The notes below the pieces were generated by a model, which did no database searches, was not told the DNA's origin, and saw only the letters and a list, made by a program, of their open reading frames with translations. Positions 43,472-53,659 of a DNA stretch of 64,000 nt are shown here, in pieces; position 1 is the first letter of the stretch, and the number at the start of each line of letters is the position of its first letter. This DNA is from Klenkia brasiliensis (GTDB lineage Bacteria > Actinomycetota > Actinomycetes > Mycobacteriales > Geodermatophilaceae). The stretch covers positions 1 through 64,000 of the forward strand of contig NZ_FNCF01000010.1 in NCBI RefSeq assembly GCF_900100695.1, read 5' to 3'. Made by a program: the position numbers and the translations under genes.

Positions 43472-44634
43472 CGTGGCTGGTCCTCATCGGTCGAGGGGGG
43501 CGGTCCGGGCTGCTGCCCGTCCGGTTCGGGGGGCCCGCCGGGGTCGCGGGCGGTGCGGGCCAGCGCTGGGTGGTCGGCGTCGACCACGGTCACCACGCGG
43601 CGCAGCGCGATCTGGGCGCGGCCCACGACGCCCTCGGGCATCAGGAAGACCAGCGCGATGAGCAGCACGCCGAACGCGATGCCCGACACCGGGCCGGGCG
43701 CGACCAGCGAGGTCAGGTAGGGCAGGAAGACCACCGCGACGGCGCCGACGACCGGGCCCAGCAGGGTGGCCGCACCGCCCAGCACCAGGCCGGTGACCAG
43801 CTCGATCGACTTGAGCAGGGTGAAGGACCCGTCGGGGGCCAGCGCCCCCACGTACATGGCGAACAACGCCCCGGCCAGACCGGTGATCGCCGCGGACAGG
43901 CCGAAGGTGAGGATCTTGACCCGCGCGACGTGCACGCCCTGCGCGGCGGCGGCCAGCTCGTGGTCGCGCACCGCCCGCATGGCCAGGCCGGCCCGGCTGC
44001 GGGTCAGGTTGCGCACCAGCAGCAGGACCAGCACCAGCGCGATCGCCGAGACCCAGAACAGCCAGATGCCGCGCTGGGCCCGGCTGATCCCGGTCCACTC
44101 CGGCGGGGTGAGCAGCCGGGCCCGGATGACCAGGCCCGCGGCACCGCCGGTCAGGTCGTCGAAGCGGCGGACGAGCTCGGGGAAGGCGACGCCGACGGCC
44201 AGCGTGACCAGGGCCAGGTACAGCCCGTGGATGCGCAGCGACGGCAGCCCGACCAGCAGGCCGGCGACGAAGCAGAACCCGATGGCCACCGGCACGGTGA
44301 GCATCGCGTCGAAGCCGTACTGCACCACCAGCACACCGGTCGTGTAGGCGCCCAGGCCGAAGAAGGCGGAGTGCCCGATCGACAGCAGGCCGGTGTAGCC
44401 GGTGACCAGGTTCAGCCCGGCGATGGCGATGGCCAGCACGAACACGTTGGTCAGCTGGCCCATCCGGAACAGCGGCCAGGTGGAGGCCCACACCAGCAGG
44501 GCGACCACGAGCAGCAGGCCGGCCACCTGCAGGCCGCGGTGGGCCGCCGAGCCGCGCACCAGGACCCGGCCCGGTGCGACCGGCCGCCCGCGCGGGGCCG
44601 GGGTGGTGGTGGGACGGTCGGCCACGGCGGTCAC
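43468..44634 (-). CDS. livM: LIV-type ABC transporter permease (LivM)
   Basis: A 388-residue inner-membrane permease of the branched-chain amino-acid ABC family. It has about ten hydrophobic segments, the TGLLSIGHSAFFGLGAYTTG signature and the cytoplasmic coupling segment SRAGLAMRAVRDHELAAAAQG. The C-terminus has an extra Pro-rich tail. GTG 44634 overlaps the livH stop (GTGA). It pairs with LivH to form the channel. Confidence 0.92.
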   Translation of the reverse strand: MTAVADRPTTTPAPRGRPVAPGRVLVRGSAAHRGLQVAGLLLVVALLVWASTWPLFRMGQLTNVFVLAIAIAGLNLVTGYTGLLSIGHSAFFGLGAYTTGVLVVQYGFDAMLTVPVAIGFCFVAGLLVGLPSLRIHGLYLALVTLAVGVAFPELVRRFDDLTGGAAGLVIRARLLTPPEWTGISRAQRGIWLFWVSAIALVLVLLLVRNLTRSRAGLAMRAVRDHELAAAAQGVHVARVKILTFGLSAAITGLAGALFAMYVGALAPDGSFTLLKSIELVTGLVLGGAATLLGPVVGAVAVVFLPYLTSLVAPGPVSGIAFGVLLIALVFLMPEGVVGRAQIALRRVVTVVDADHPALARTARDPGGPPEPDGQQPGPPPSTDEDQPR

Positions 44635-45527
44635 ACGCGCTCCAGACGTCGGCTGCCGAACAGCCCGGTGGGCCGGACGAGCAGGATGAGGACGATGACC
44701 ACGAGCACCGTGGTCTGCTGCATGGCCCCGCCCAGCGCCGGCACGTAGCCGGTGACCAGGGCCTCGAGGACGCCGATGACCAGCCCGCCGACGATCGCGC
44801 CGCCGAGGCTGTCCAGGCCGCCGAACAGCGCGGCGGCAGAGGCGGCGATGAAGACGGTGAACATCGTGGTCAGCGACAGCTGCTGCGGCGCCAGCGGCGT
44901 GACCAGCACGCCGGCCAGCCCGCCGATCGCCCCCGACAGGCCCCAGCCCAGCGCCAGTACCCGGCTGGTGGGCACCCCGGCCAGCGCCGCGGACTCCGGG
45001 TTGTCGGCCACGGCCCGCATGTGCAGGCCCACCCGGGTGCGCCGGAACAGCAGCGACACCAGGCCGACCAGCACGACCAGCACCACCCAGACGCCGAGCG
45101 CGTCGCCGTAGAGCCGGGCCCCGCCCAGGGACACGTAGTCGTCCAGGCCGTTGGGGAAGGGGCTGGGCATCACCTTGGTCTCGGTGCCGAACAGCAGCGC
45201 GTCCAGCGCGTTCAGCCCGGTGAACAGCCCCAGGGCCACGATGAGGACGGCGGTGTCGTTCTTGCGCTGCACCGGCCGGACCAGCAGCCGCTCGATGCCG
45301 GCGCCCAGCACGAAGCCCAGCGCGATCGAGGCCAGCACGGCCAGCCACACCGGGGAGCCCAGGGTGGTCAGCCACCAGGCCACGAAGGTGGTGAACAGGG
45401 CCAGCTCGCCCTGCGCGAAGTTGATCGTGCCGCTGCCCCGGAACACCACCACCAGGGCCAGGGCCAGCAGCGCGTACACCGAGCCGTTGGTCAGCCCGGA
45501 GACCAGTCTCTCCAGCAGGAGGTCCAT
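44631..45527 (-). CDS. livH: LIV-type ABC transporter permease (LivH)
   Basis: A 298-residue permease with the LivH signature (LVSGLTNGSVYALLALALVV, then GTINFAQGELALFTTFVAWW) and the coupling segment TRVGLHMRAVADNPESAALAG. ATG 45527 matches the family N-terminus, with AGGGGAT upstream. It forms the membrane channel with LivM; the two ATPases are encoded just upstream. Confidence 0.92.
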   Translation of the reverse strand: MDLLLERLVSGLTNGSVYALLALALVVVFRGSGTINFAQGELALFTTFVAWWLTTLGSPVWLAVLASIALGFVLGAGIERLLVRPVQRKNDTAVLIVALGLFTGLNALDALLFGTETKVMPSPFPNGLDDYVSLGGARLYGDALGVWVVLVVLVGLVSLLFRRTRVGLHMRAVADNPESAALAGVPTSRVLALGWGLSGAIGGLAGVLVTPLAPQQLSLTTMFTVFIAASAAALFGGLDSLGGAIVGGLVIGVLEALVTGYVPALGGAMQQTTVLVVIVLILLVRPTGLFGSRRLERV

Positions 45528-45540
45528 GTCGGCGATCCCC

Positions 45541-46248
45541 TCAGAAGCCCAGGTAGGCGCGCCGGACGGCGTCGTCGCGGCGGAAGTCCTCGGCGGTGCC
45601 GGTGGCGGCGACCTCACCGACCTCGAGCAGGTGCACCCGGTGCGCCAGGTCCAGCGCCAGCTCGGCGTTCTGCTCCACGACCAGCAGCGCGGTGCCCTGC
45701 TCGGCGTTGATCGCGCCCAGGGTGGCGAACAGGCCCTGCACCACGATCGGCGCCAGGCCCAAGCTGGGCTCGTCGCACAGCAGCAGCTGCGGCCTGCTCA
45801 TCAGCGCGCGGGCGACGGCGAGCATCTGCTGCTCGCCGCCCGAGAGCAGCCCGGCGGACTGCCCGGACCGCTCGCGCAGCACCGGGAAGGTGTCGAACCA
45901 GCGCTCGACGTCCTCGGCGATGCCCTTCCGGTCCTTCCGGGTGGCCGCCCCGACGTGCAGGTTGTCCAGCACCGAGAGGGTGGCCAGGGTGCCGCGGCCC
46001 TGCGGCACCAGGCTCATCCCAGCGGCGACCACGCGGTCGGGCCGGGTGCCGAGCTCGGCGCCGCCCAGCCGGACCTCACCGCGCCGGGGCAGCATCCCGG
46101 CCAGCGCCTTCATGGTGGTGGTCTTGCCGGCGCCGTTGGCGCCCAGCACGACGGCGACCTCGCCCTCGTCGACGGTCAGGTCGATGCCGTGCAGCACGTC
46201 GGCGGCGCCGTAGCCGGCCCGCAGCCCGCGGACCTCGAGCAGGCTCAT
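45541..46248 (-). CDS. livF: LIV-type ABC transporter ATPase (LivF)
   Basis: A 235-residue ABC ATPase. Walker A is GANGAGKTTT (36-45), the signature LLSGGEQQMLAVARAL and Walker B LLLCDEPSLGLAP. The ATG start overlaps the livG stop (ATGA). It powers import together with LivG. Confidence 0.93.
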   Translation of the reverse strand: MSLLEVRGLRAGYGAADVLHGIDLTVDEGEVAVVLGANGAGKTTTMKALAGMLPRRGEVRLGGAELGTRPDRVVAAGMSLVPQGRGTLATLSVLDNLHVGAATRKDRKGIAEDVERWFDTFPVLRERSGQSAGLLSGGEQQMLAVARALMSRPQLLLCDEPSLGLAPIVVQGLFATLGAINAEQGTALLVVEQNAELALDLAHRVHLLEVGEVAATGTAEDFRRDDAVRRAYLGF

Positions 46249-47030
46249 GCCGCGCGCCCCAGGTAGGCCGCGACCACGGCGGGGTCGCGGCGGACCTCGT
46301 CGGGGCTGCCGGCGGCGATCCGGCGGCCGAAGTCCATCGCCACGACCCGGTCGGAGATGCCCATGACCAGGCCCATGTGGTGCTCGACCAGCAGCGCGGC
46401 GAAGCCGAACCGGTCGCGCAGCGCGACCAGCAGCCCGCCGAGCTCGTCGACCTCGGCGTGGGTGAGCCCGCCGGCCGGCTCGTCGAGCAGCAGCAGGCTC
46501 GGCTCGGCCATCAGCGCGCGGGCCAGCTCCACCCGCTTGCGGGTGCCGAAGGGCAACCCGGCCGCGGGCAGCAGGGCCACGTCGAGCAGCTCGAGCTGCT
46601 CGACCAGCTCCCACGCCCGGGCGCGCAGGGCGGCGGTGCGCCGGGTGGCGCCGGGCCAGGCCAGCAGGCCCGGGACGATGCCGGTGCCCGGCTGCGCGGC
46701 CGCGCCGGTGAGCACGTTGTCCAGCACGGTCATCGACCCGAACAGGGCCAGGTTCTGGAAGGTGCGCGCGATGCCGAGGCCGGCGATCCGGTGCGCGGGG
46801 ACGGCGAGCAGGTCCCGGCCGGCGAACCGGATCGACCCCTCGGCGGGCTCGTAGATGCGGGTGATGCAGTTGAACAGCGTCGTCTTGCCCGCGCCGTTGG
46901 GGCCGATCAGCCCGCAGATCTCGCCGGGGCGGACGTCGAAGGACAGGTCGCGCAGCGCCGTGACGCCGCCGAAGCGCACCGCCACGCCGCGCACCTCCAG
47001 CAGCGGGTCGTGCGCATCCGCTCCGGGCAC
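46245..47030 (-). CDS. livG: LIV-type ABC transporter ATPase (LivG)
   Basis: A 261-residue ABC ATPase with Walker A GPNGAGKTTL and Walker B LLLLDEPAGGL. The signature region reads PFGTRKRVELARAL, in place of the usual LSYGxxRxLEIARAL. GTG 47030 has GAGGAGGGG upstream. It is the first gene of a leftward unit that runs without a real gap through livF, livH, livM, the binding protein, a CoA ligase, SnoaL, the F420-type oxidoreductase and a second ligase. Confidence 0.93.
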   Translation of the reverse strand: MPGADAHDPLLEVRGVAVRFGGVTALRDLSFDVRPGEICGLIGPNGAGKTTLFNCITRIYEPAEGSIRFAGRDLLAVPAHRIAGLGIARTFQNLALFGSMTVLDNVLTGAAAQPGTGIVPGLLAWPGATRRTAALRARAWELVEQLELLDVALLPAAGLPFGTRKRVELARALMAEPSLLLLDEPAGGLTHAEVDELGGLLVALRDRFGFAALLVEHHMGLVMGISDRVVAMDFGRRIAAGSPDEVRRDPAVVAAYLGRAA

Positions 47031-47087
47031 GGCCCCTCCTCGCTCGTCCGGCCGAACCGCCCCTGTGCGGTTCCGGTGTGATGGCGA

Positions 47088-47116
47088 TTACTACAGCAGA
47101 CAGAGCGACTGGTCAA
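47088..47116 (-). promoter_or_regulatory. Sigma70-type promoter of the liv operon
   Basis: On the minus strand TTGACC (47116-47111) is separated by exactly 17 bases from TAGTAA (47093-47088), about 60 bases before the livG start. The spacer and -10 box contain the 15-bp shared motif. Confidence 0.65.
47091..47105 (+). promoter_or_regulatory. Shared catabolic operator motif, site A
   Basis: CTACAGCAGACAGAG overlaps the liv promoter. It matches site B (reverse orientation) at 14 of 15 positions and site C at 12 of 15. Confidence 0.6.
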
Positions 47117-47198
47117 CGAAGTCGTCGGTTGCGTGGCGCAAGGACTGTCGTGGGCGCCGTCCCGTGCGTTTCTTGACCCCAGCGTGTGGAGTGGTTCA

Positions 47199-47213
47199 CT
47201 CTGTCAGCTGTAG
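47199..47213 (-). promoter_or_regulatory. Shared catabolic operator motif, site B
   Basis: The minus-strand sequence CTACAGCTGACAGAG lies 33 bases before the TTG start of the rightward operon, as a mirror image of site A in the same intergenic region. Confidence 0.6.
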
Positions 47214-47245
47214 TGCTGTGCGTTCGTCGACCCCAGGGAGAAGCC

Positions 47246-47821
47246 TTGACCGACCGCCCCGACCCGACCGCCGCGACCCTGGCCCGGCTGGTCGCCAAGC
47301 AGGAGGTCGCGGACCTGCTGGCCCGGTACCTGCGGGCCATCGACCGGGGCGACGTCGAGGGCCTGCGCGCCTGCTACCTGCCCGGGGCGACCGAGGACCA
47401 CGGCGGGGTGTTCACCGGCGACGCGCAGGCCTACGTCGACTCCGTCGCCGCCACCCTCGTCCACCCGCGCGCGGTGGGCACGCACGCGCTGACCAACGTG
47501 CTGGTCGAGGTCGACGAGGACGCCACCACCGCGGTCGCGGAGTCCTACGTGCTGGCCTTCGCCCGGGTGCGCACCCCCGACGGCCCGGTCGCGGACTCCC
47601 TCACCGCCGCGCGGATGGTCGACCGGCTGCGCTGCGTCGAGGGCCGCTGGGGCATCGAGCACCGCACCCTGCGCTTCGACTGGAACCACGACATGCCGCG
47701 CACGGAGGGCTGGCTCTACGGCCTGCTCGCCGGCGACCCCGCCGAGCTGCGCCGCAGCGGCCGGTTCCCCGACGACCCGATCTACACCGCCGCCCCCGCC
47801 CCCGCAGGGAGCGCCGCGTGA
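47246..47821 (+). CDS. SnoaL-like (NTF2-fold) protein
   Basis: A 191-residue SnoaL/NTF2-fold protein (VAKQEVADLLARYLRAIDRGDVEGLRACYLPGATEDH, then RMVDRLRCVEGRWGIEHRTLRFDW), typical of polyketide-cyclase or dehydratase-like enzymes in steroid and aromatic catabolic clusters; the reaction is unknown. The start is TTG 47246 with AGGGAG six bases upstream; an earlier ATG at 47186 would be out of the family pattern and would overlap the operator. It is the first gene of a rightward operon and is coupled to an SDR. Confidence 0.8.
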   Translation: MTDRPDPTAATLARLVAKQEVADLLARYLRAIDRGDVEGLRACYLPGATEDHGGVFTGDAQAYVDSVAATLVHPRAVGTHALTNVLVEVDEDATTAVAESYVLAFARVRTPDGPVADSLTAARMVDRLRCVEGRWGIEHRTLRFDWNHDMPRTEGWLYGLLAGDPAELRRSGRFPDDPIYTAAPAPAGSAA

Positions 47822-48588
47822 GCGGGACGTCGATCGAGGGCGCCACCGTTCTGGTCACCGGCGCCAACCGCGGCATCGGCCTGGCCTTCGTGCAGGAGGC
47901 GCTGGCCGGCGGCGCGGCGCGGGTGCACGCCGGCGTCCGCGCACCCGAGGGCGTCGTCCCCGACAGCCCCGTGCCCGGCGACGACCGGGTGGTGCCCGTG
48001 CGCCTGGACGTCACCGACCCCGCCCAGGTCGCCGCCGCCGCCGCGGCCTGCGCCGACACCACCGTGGTGGTCAACAACGCCGGCCTGCACACCGGCACCC
48101 GGCTGGTGCGCTGCGCCGACCCGGCCGACGCCCGTGCCGAGATGGAGGTCAACTACTTCGGCGTGCTCGCCATGACCCGGGCCTTCGCCGACGTCATCGC
48201 CGGCAACGGCGGCGGCGCGTTCGTCAACGTGCTCTCGGTGGCCGGCATGGTGCCCGCGCCGTTCATGGGCGGCTACTCCCCCGCCAAGGCCGCGGCGCTG
48301 TGGCTGTCCACCATCGCCCGGGCCGAGCTCGCCGGCGACGGCATCGGCGTCACCGCGCTGATCGTCGGGTCGGTGGACACCCGGATGGCCGCGCATGTCG
48401 ACGGCCGCAAGGAGGACCCCCGCGACATCGCCCGGGCCGGGTACAAGGCGCTGCGCCGCGGCGAGCCCGTCGCCGACACCGACTGGATGGCCGTGGACGC
48501 CCGCGCCCGGATGGCCCGCGACCCCGCCGGCTACGAGCGCGCGCTGGCCAGGCTGCTCGACGTCGCCGAGCTGCGGACCAGCCGGTGA
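47818..48588 (+). CDS. Short-chain dehydrogenase/reductase
   Basis: A 256-residue NAD(P)-dependent SDR with TGANRGIG near the N-terminus, VNNAG, and the catalytic Ser in VLSVAG with YSPAK. The substrate is unknown. It overlaps both neighbours by GTGA, so it belongs to the rightward catabolic operon between the SnoaL-like protein and the DapB-like dehydrogenase. Confidence 0.9.
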   Translation: MSGTSIEGATVLVTGANRGIGLAFVQEALAGGAARVHAGVRAPEGVVPDSPVPGDDRVVPVRLDVTDPAQVAAAAAACADTTVVVNNAGLHTGTRLVRCADPADARAEMEVNYFGVLAMTRAFADVIAGNGGGAFVNVLSVAGMVPAPFMGGYSPAKAAALWLSTIARAELAGDGIGVTALIVGSVDTRMAAHVDGRKEDPRDIARAGYKALRRGEPVADTDWMAVDARARMARDPAGYERALARLLDVAELRTSR

Positions 48589-49651
48589 GGCCCATCCGGG
48601 TCGCGCAGTGGGCGACCGGCGCGATCGGCAAGACCTGCCTGCGCGGGGTCATCGACCGACCCGACCTGGAGCTGGTCGGGCTCTACGTCTACTCCGACCG
48701 CAAGGCCGGCCGGGACGCCGGGGACATCGCCCGCCGCGGGCACACCGGCGTCACCGCCACCCGCAGCGTCGACGAGCTGCTGGCCACCGGCCCCGACGTC
48801 GTGCTGCACACCCCGCGGCTGCAGGTGCCCTACGAGACCCACGACGCCGACATCTGCCGCCTGCTGCGCGCCGGCGTCGACGTGGTCACCACCGCCGGCC
48901 ACCACTTCCCCCGCGCGCACGGCCCCGCGCGGGAGGCGATGTTCCTCGACGCCTGCCACGCCGGCAGCGCCACCCTCTACGGCGTGGGCATCAGCCCCGG
49001 CGTGGTCGGCGAGCGGCTGGCCCTGGCGCTGACCGGCGTCTCGGTGGACCTGGACGCCGTCGAGATCGACGAGGTGCTCGACGCTCGCCGGATGCCCGAC
49101 CCGGAGTTCGTCTTCCGGGTGATGGGCATGGGCGGGCCGGTCGAGGCGCTCGACACCGGCGGGGAGCTGCCGGTGCTCTACGGGAAGCTCTACCGCGAGA
49201 CGCTGCTGTTCATGGCCGAGCGGATGGGCCTCGTGGTCGAGGACGTCGTGCCCGACCACCGCGTCGTCCCGGCCAGCCGGGACCTGCAGGTCGCCGCCGG
49301 CACCATCCGGGCCGGCACCGTCGGGTCCACCGAGTGGCGCTGGCACGCCGTCGTCGGCGGCCGCCGGGTGCTGAGCCTGTCGATCATCTGGACGATGGAA
49401 CCCGACCTGCCCGACTACGCCGGGCGGGACGAGTGGACCGTGCGGGTGCACGGCCGCCCCGGCGTCGTCATGACGCTGAACCTGGTCGAGCCCGACGACC
49501 CCACCAGCCGCACCACCGCCGCGCAGTTCGTCACCGCCGGCCCCGTGCTGCGCGCCGTCGTCCCCGTGCACGAGGCGCCCCCCGGGATCCTCGAGCCCCC
49601 CGTCTTCGGCCCGTACCAGCCCGTTGCCCGCCCCGTCCTGCAGGAGACGCC

Positions 49652-49655
<4 letters not shown>
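48585..49655 (+). CDS. DapB-like NAD(P)-binding dehydrogenase
   Basis: A 356-residue protein with a Rossmann N-terminus (IRVAQWATGAIGKTCLRGVID) and the general layout of dihydrodipicolinate-reductase-like or 2,4-diaminopentanoate-dehydrogenase-like proteins (GVDVVTTAGHHFP, then GSATLYGVGISPGVVGERLAL). It is not the lysine-pathway enzyme; the family is common in actinobacterial lipid and terpenoid gene clusters with unknown reactions. GTG 48585 overlaps the SDR stop, and its own stop overlaps the next ligase (ATGA). Confidence 0.82.
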
Positions 49656-51295
<1,640 letters not shown>

Positions 51296-51302
51296 CCCCC
51301 GC

Positions 51303-51342
51303 GCCCACGGGCCCGGCTCCCCCGGGGGCCGGGCTCGTGGGC
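51303..51342. terminator. Bidirectional hairpin terminator
   Basis: 15-base arms (GCCCACGGGCCCGGC and GCCGGGCTCGTGGGC, one mismatch) around a short GC-rich loop lie between the convergent stops at 51295 and 51345. Confidence 0.85.
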
Positions 51343-51344
51343 GT

Positions 51345-52097
51345 TCAGCGGAAGCGGACCGGCATGCCGCCGAAGGTCAGCGGCTCGTCGGGTGCGGTGC
51401 ACCCCGGGCGCAGCGAGAGCTCCACACCGCACAGCCCGCTGCCCTCGGCGGTGAACCGCACGGTGCGGCCGGGCCGGCCGGGGGCGGCGAGCACCAGCTG
51501 CGGGCACCCGTCCGCGCCGGTGGTGACCGGGACGCCGAGGATCGAGCCCAGGACGGCGGCTCGCGCCTGCGGGTCGGGGCCGCCGACGTCCACGCCGAGC
51601 ACGTCGTCGACCAGCGCACCCGAGGACCGCTGCATCGGCACGTCGTCCCAGAACCAGACGTCGGGGTCGGCGATGCCGTCCAGCTCCACCAGCAGCCCGA
51701 GGTCGCCGGGGCGCAGCTGCACGATGCGGTGGCCGTAGACCTCTTGGTCGGCCACCACCCGCACCCCGGCCGCGGCGGCGGCGGCCACCCCGGCGGCGAC
51801 GTCGTCCACCTGGATCGACAGCCCGTACCCGCCGCGGCCGCCGACCTTGGTCAGCCACCGGACCAGCGGGACGTCCTGGCGCAGCGGCCCGACCAGCTCC
51901 AGGAACGCCCCGCCGCCGGCCGGGCCCTCGTGCGCGGCGCCGATCGGCAGCGATTCGTCGGCCATGCCCACGGTCTCCAGCACCGGGTCGGGGAAGCCCG
52001 GCGCCAGACCGAGCGCGGCCCGGGCGGCGGCCGAGTCGCCCGGGAGGTCGCGGGTGGCGCTGATGACCTGGCGCAGCTGGGCCCAGCGGGCGCTCAC
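51345..52097 (-). CDS. VOC-family (glyoxalase-like) protein
   Basis: A 250-residue protein of the vicinal-oxygen-chelate type, probably two repeated modules (one around LRQVISATRDLPGDSAAARAALGLAPGF, one around ALVDDVLGVDVGGPDPQARAAVLGSILG). VOC enzymes include metal-dependent epimerases, dioxygenases and lyases; metal ligands could not be assigned with confidence. GTG 52097 overlaps the ligase stop (GTGA). It ends the leftward operon that starts with a thiolase. Confidence 0.72.
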   Translation of the reverse strand: MSARWAQLRQVISATRDLPGDSAAARAALGLAPGFPDPVLETVGMADESLPIGAAHEGPAGGGAFLELVGPLRQDVPLVRWLTKVGGRGGYGLSIQVDDVAAGVAAAAAAGVRVVADQEVYGHRIVQLRPGDLGLLVELDGIADPDVWFWDDVPMQRSSGALVDDVLGVDVGGPDPQARAAVLGSILGVPVTTGADGCPQLVLAAPGRPGRTVRFTAEGSGLCGVELSLRPGCTAPDEPLTFGGMPVRFR

Positions 52098-53659
52098 GCG
52101 ATGCCCCGGTCGTGCCCGGCCCACAGCGGGGCGCGCAGCTCGCGGCGCAGCACCTTGCCCGAGGGGTTGCGCGGCAGGGCGCCCACCACCTGCACCCGGC
52201 GCGGGCACTTGTAGTGCGCCAGCCGCTCGCGGCAGCCGGCCAGCAGGTCGTCCGGGTCCAGCCGGGCGCCGGGGACGGCGACCACGAAGGCCACCGGGGA
52301 CTCGCCCCACCGGTCCGAGGGCTCCCCCACCACGGCGACCTCGGCGACGCCGGGGTGCGCGGCCAGGGCGTTCTCCACCTCGGCGGGGTAGACGTTCTCC
52401 CCACCGCTGACGATGACGTCCTTGATCCGGTCCCGCAGGTAGAGGTAGCCGTCGGCATCGAGCTCGCCGACGTCGCCGGTGCGCAGCCACCCGCCGGGCA
52501 GGAACACCTCGGCGGTCGCGGTCGGGTTGCGCCAGTAGCCGGTGGTGACCACGGGCCCGCGGACGACGACCTCGCCCACCTCGCCGGCCGGCAGCGGCGT
52601 CCCGTCGACGTCGACCACGCCCACCTCGACCCCGGGCACCGCGCGGCCCGCCGAGCGCAGCCGGTGCACGGTCGCCGGGTCGGGCACGTGGTCCGCGGGC
52701 GGCAGCAGCGTGGTGACGCCGAGGGTCTCGGTCAGCCCGTAGCTCTGCGACAGCTGCGCCCCGAAGAGCGCCTGCGCCCGCCGCATGAGGGTCTCCGAGA
52801 TCGGGGAAGCGCCGTAGACCACGTGCCGGAGCGAGGAGAGGTCGGCGCGGGCGGCGGCCGGGTCGGCGCAGAGGATGCCGATGATCACCGGGACCATCGC
52901 CGCGTGGGTGGCCCGGTGCGCCACGATTGCCTCGAGCATCGCGGCCGGCGTGGGCTCCCGGAACTGCACCAGCGTGCCGCCGGCAGCGAGCGTGATCAGC
53001 GACCAGCCGCCCGCCGCGATGTGGTAGTAGGGCGTGGGCACCAGGCTGACCGAGTCGGCGTCCACGTCGAACAGCGCGCCGAAGGCCTCGACCGCGGCGA
53101 GCAGCCCGGCGACGGTGATCTGCACGCCCTTGGGACGACCGGTGGTGCCCGAGGAGTACATGAGCGCGGCCAGGGCGTCGCCGTCCCGGTCCCGGTGCGG
53201 GTCGGTGGCGGGCTGGGCGGCCAGCCACGCCTCGTACGCCGTCCGGTCCCCCGCCGGGCCGTCGAAGACCAGGGCGGGGACGGCCAGGTCGGCCGGCAGC
53301 AGCGACGCGAGCTCGGCCTCCACCAGCACCGCGGAGACCTCGGCGTCGGCCAGGATCCAGGCGACCTCGTCGGCGGCCAGCCGGAAGTTCAGGGGGACGA
53401 CGACCAGCCCGGCCTTCTGCGTGCCGGCGAACAGCTCCCAGTACTCGGTGGCGTTGTGGCCCAGGTAGGCCACCCGCTCCCCGGCCCGCAGGCCCAGCGC
53501 CACCAGGCCGGCGGCCAGCCGGTCGGAGCGCTCGGCGAGCTCGCCGTGGGTGCACGCGCGGCCGGCACCGACGACGGCGGGGTGCTGCGGCGAGCGGGCG
53601 GCCGGGGCACGCAGCAGCGCGGCCAGCGTGGTGGCCCGGCTGTCGATCAAGGTCGTCAC
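52094..53659 (-). CDS. AMP-dependent acyl-CoA ligase (4)
   Basis: A 521-residue acyl-CoA ligase with MYSSGTTGRPKGVQI, SYGLTETLGV, GWLRTGDVG and NPSGKVLRREL including the catalytic Lys. It is similar in layout to ligase 3. GTG 53659 overlaps the stop of the HxlR-like regulator gene (GTGA), so the enzyme and regulator are coupled. Confidence 0.92.
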   Translation of the reverse strand: MTTLIDSRATTLAALLRAPAARSPQHPAVVGAGRACTHGELAERSDRLAAGLVALGLRAGERVAYLGHNATEYWELFAGTQKAGLVVVPLNFRLAADEVAWILADAEVSAVLVEAELASLLPADLAVPALVFDGPAGDRTAYEAWLAAQPATDPHRDRDGDALAALMYSSGTTGRPKGVQITVAGLLAAVEAFGALFDVDADSVSLVPTPYYHIAAGGWSLITLAAGGTLVQFREPTPAAMLEAIVAHRATHAAMVPVIIGILCADPAAARADLSSLRHVVYGASPISETLMRRAQALFGAQLSQSYGLTETLGVTTLLPPADHVPDPATVHRLRSAGRAVPGVEVGVVDVDGTPLPAGEVGEVVVRGPVVTTGYWRNPTATAEVFLPGGWLRTGDVGELDADGYLYLRDRIKDVIVSGGENVYPAEVENALAAHPGVAEVAVVGEPSDRWGESPVAFVVAVPGARLDPDDLLAGCRERLAHYKCPRRVQVVGALPRNPSGKVLRRELRAPLWAGHDRGIA

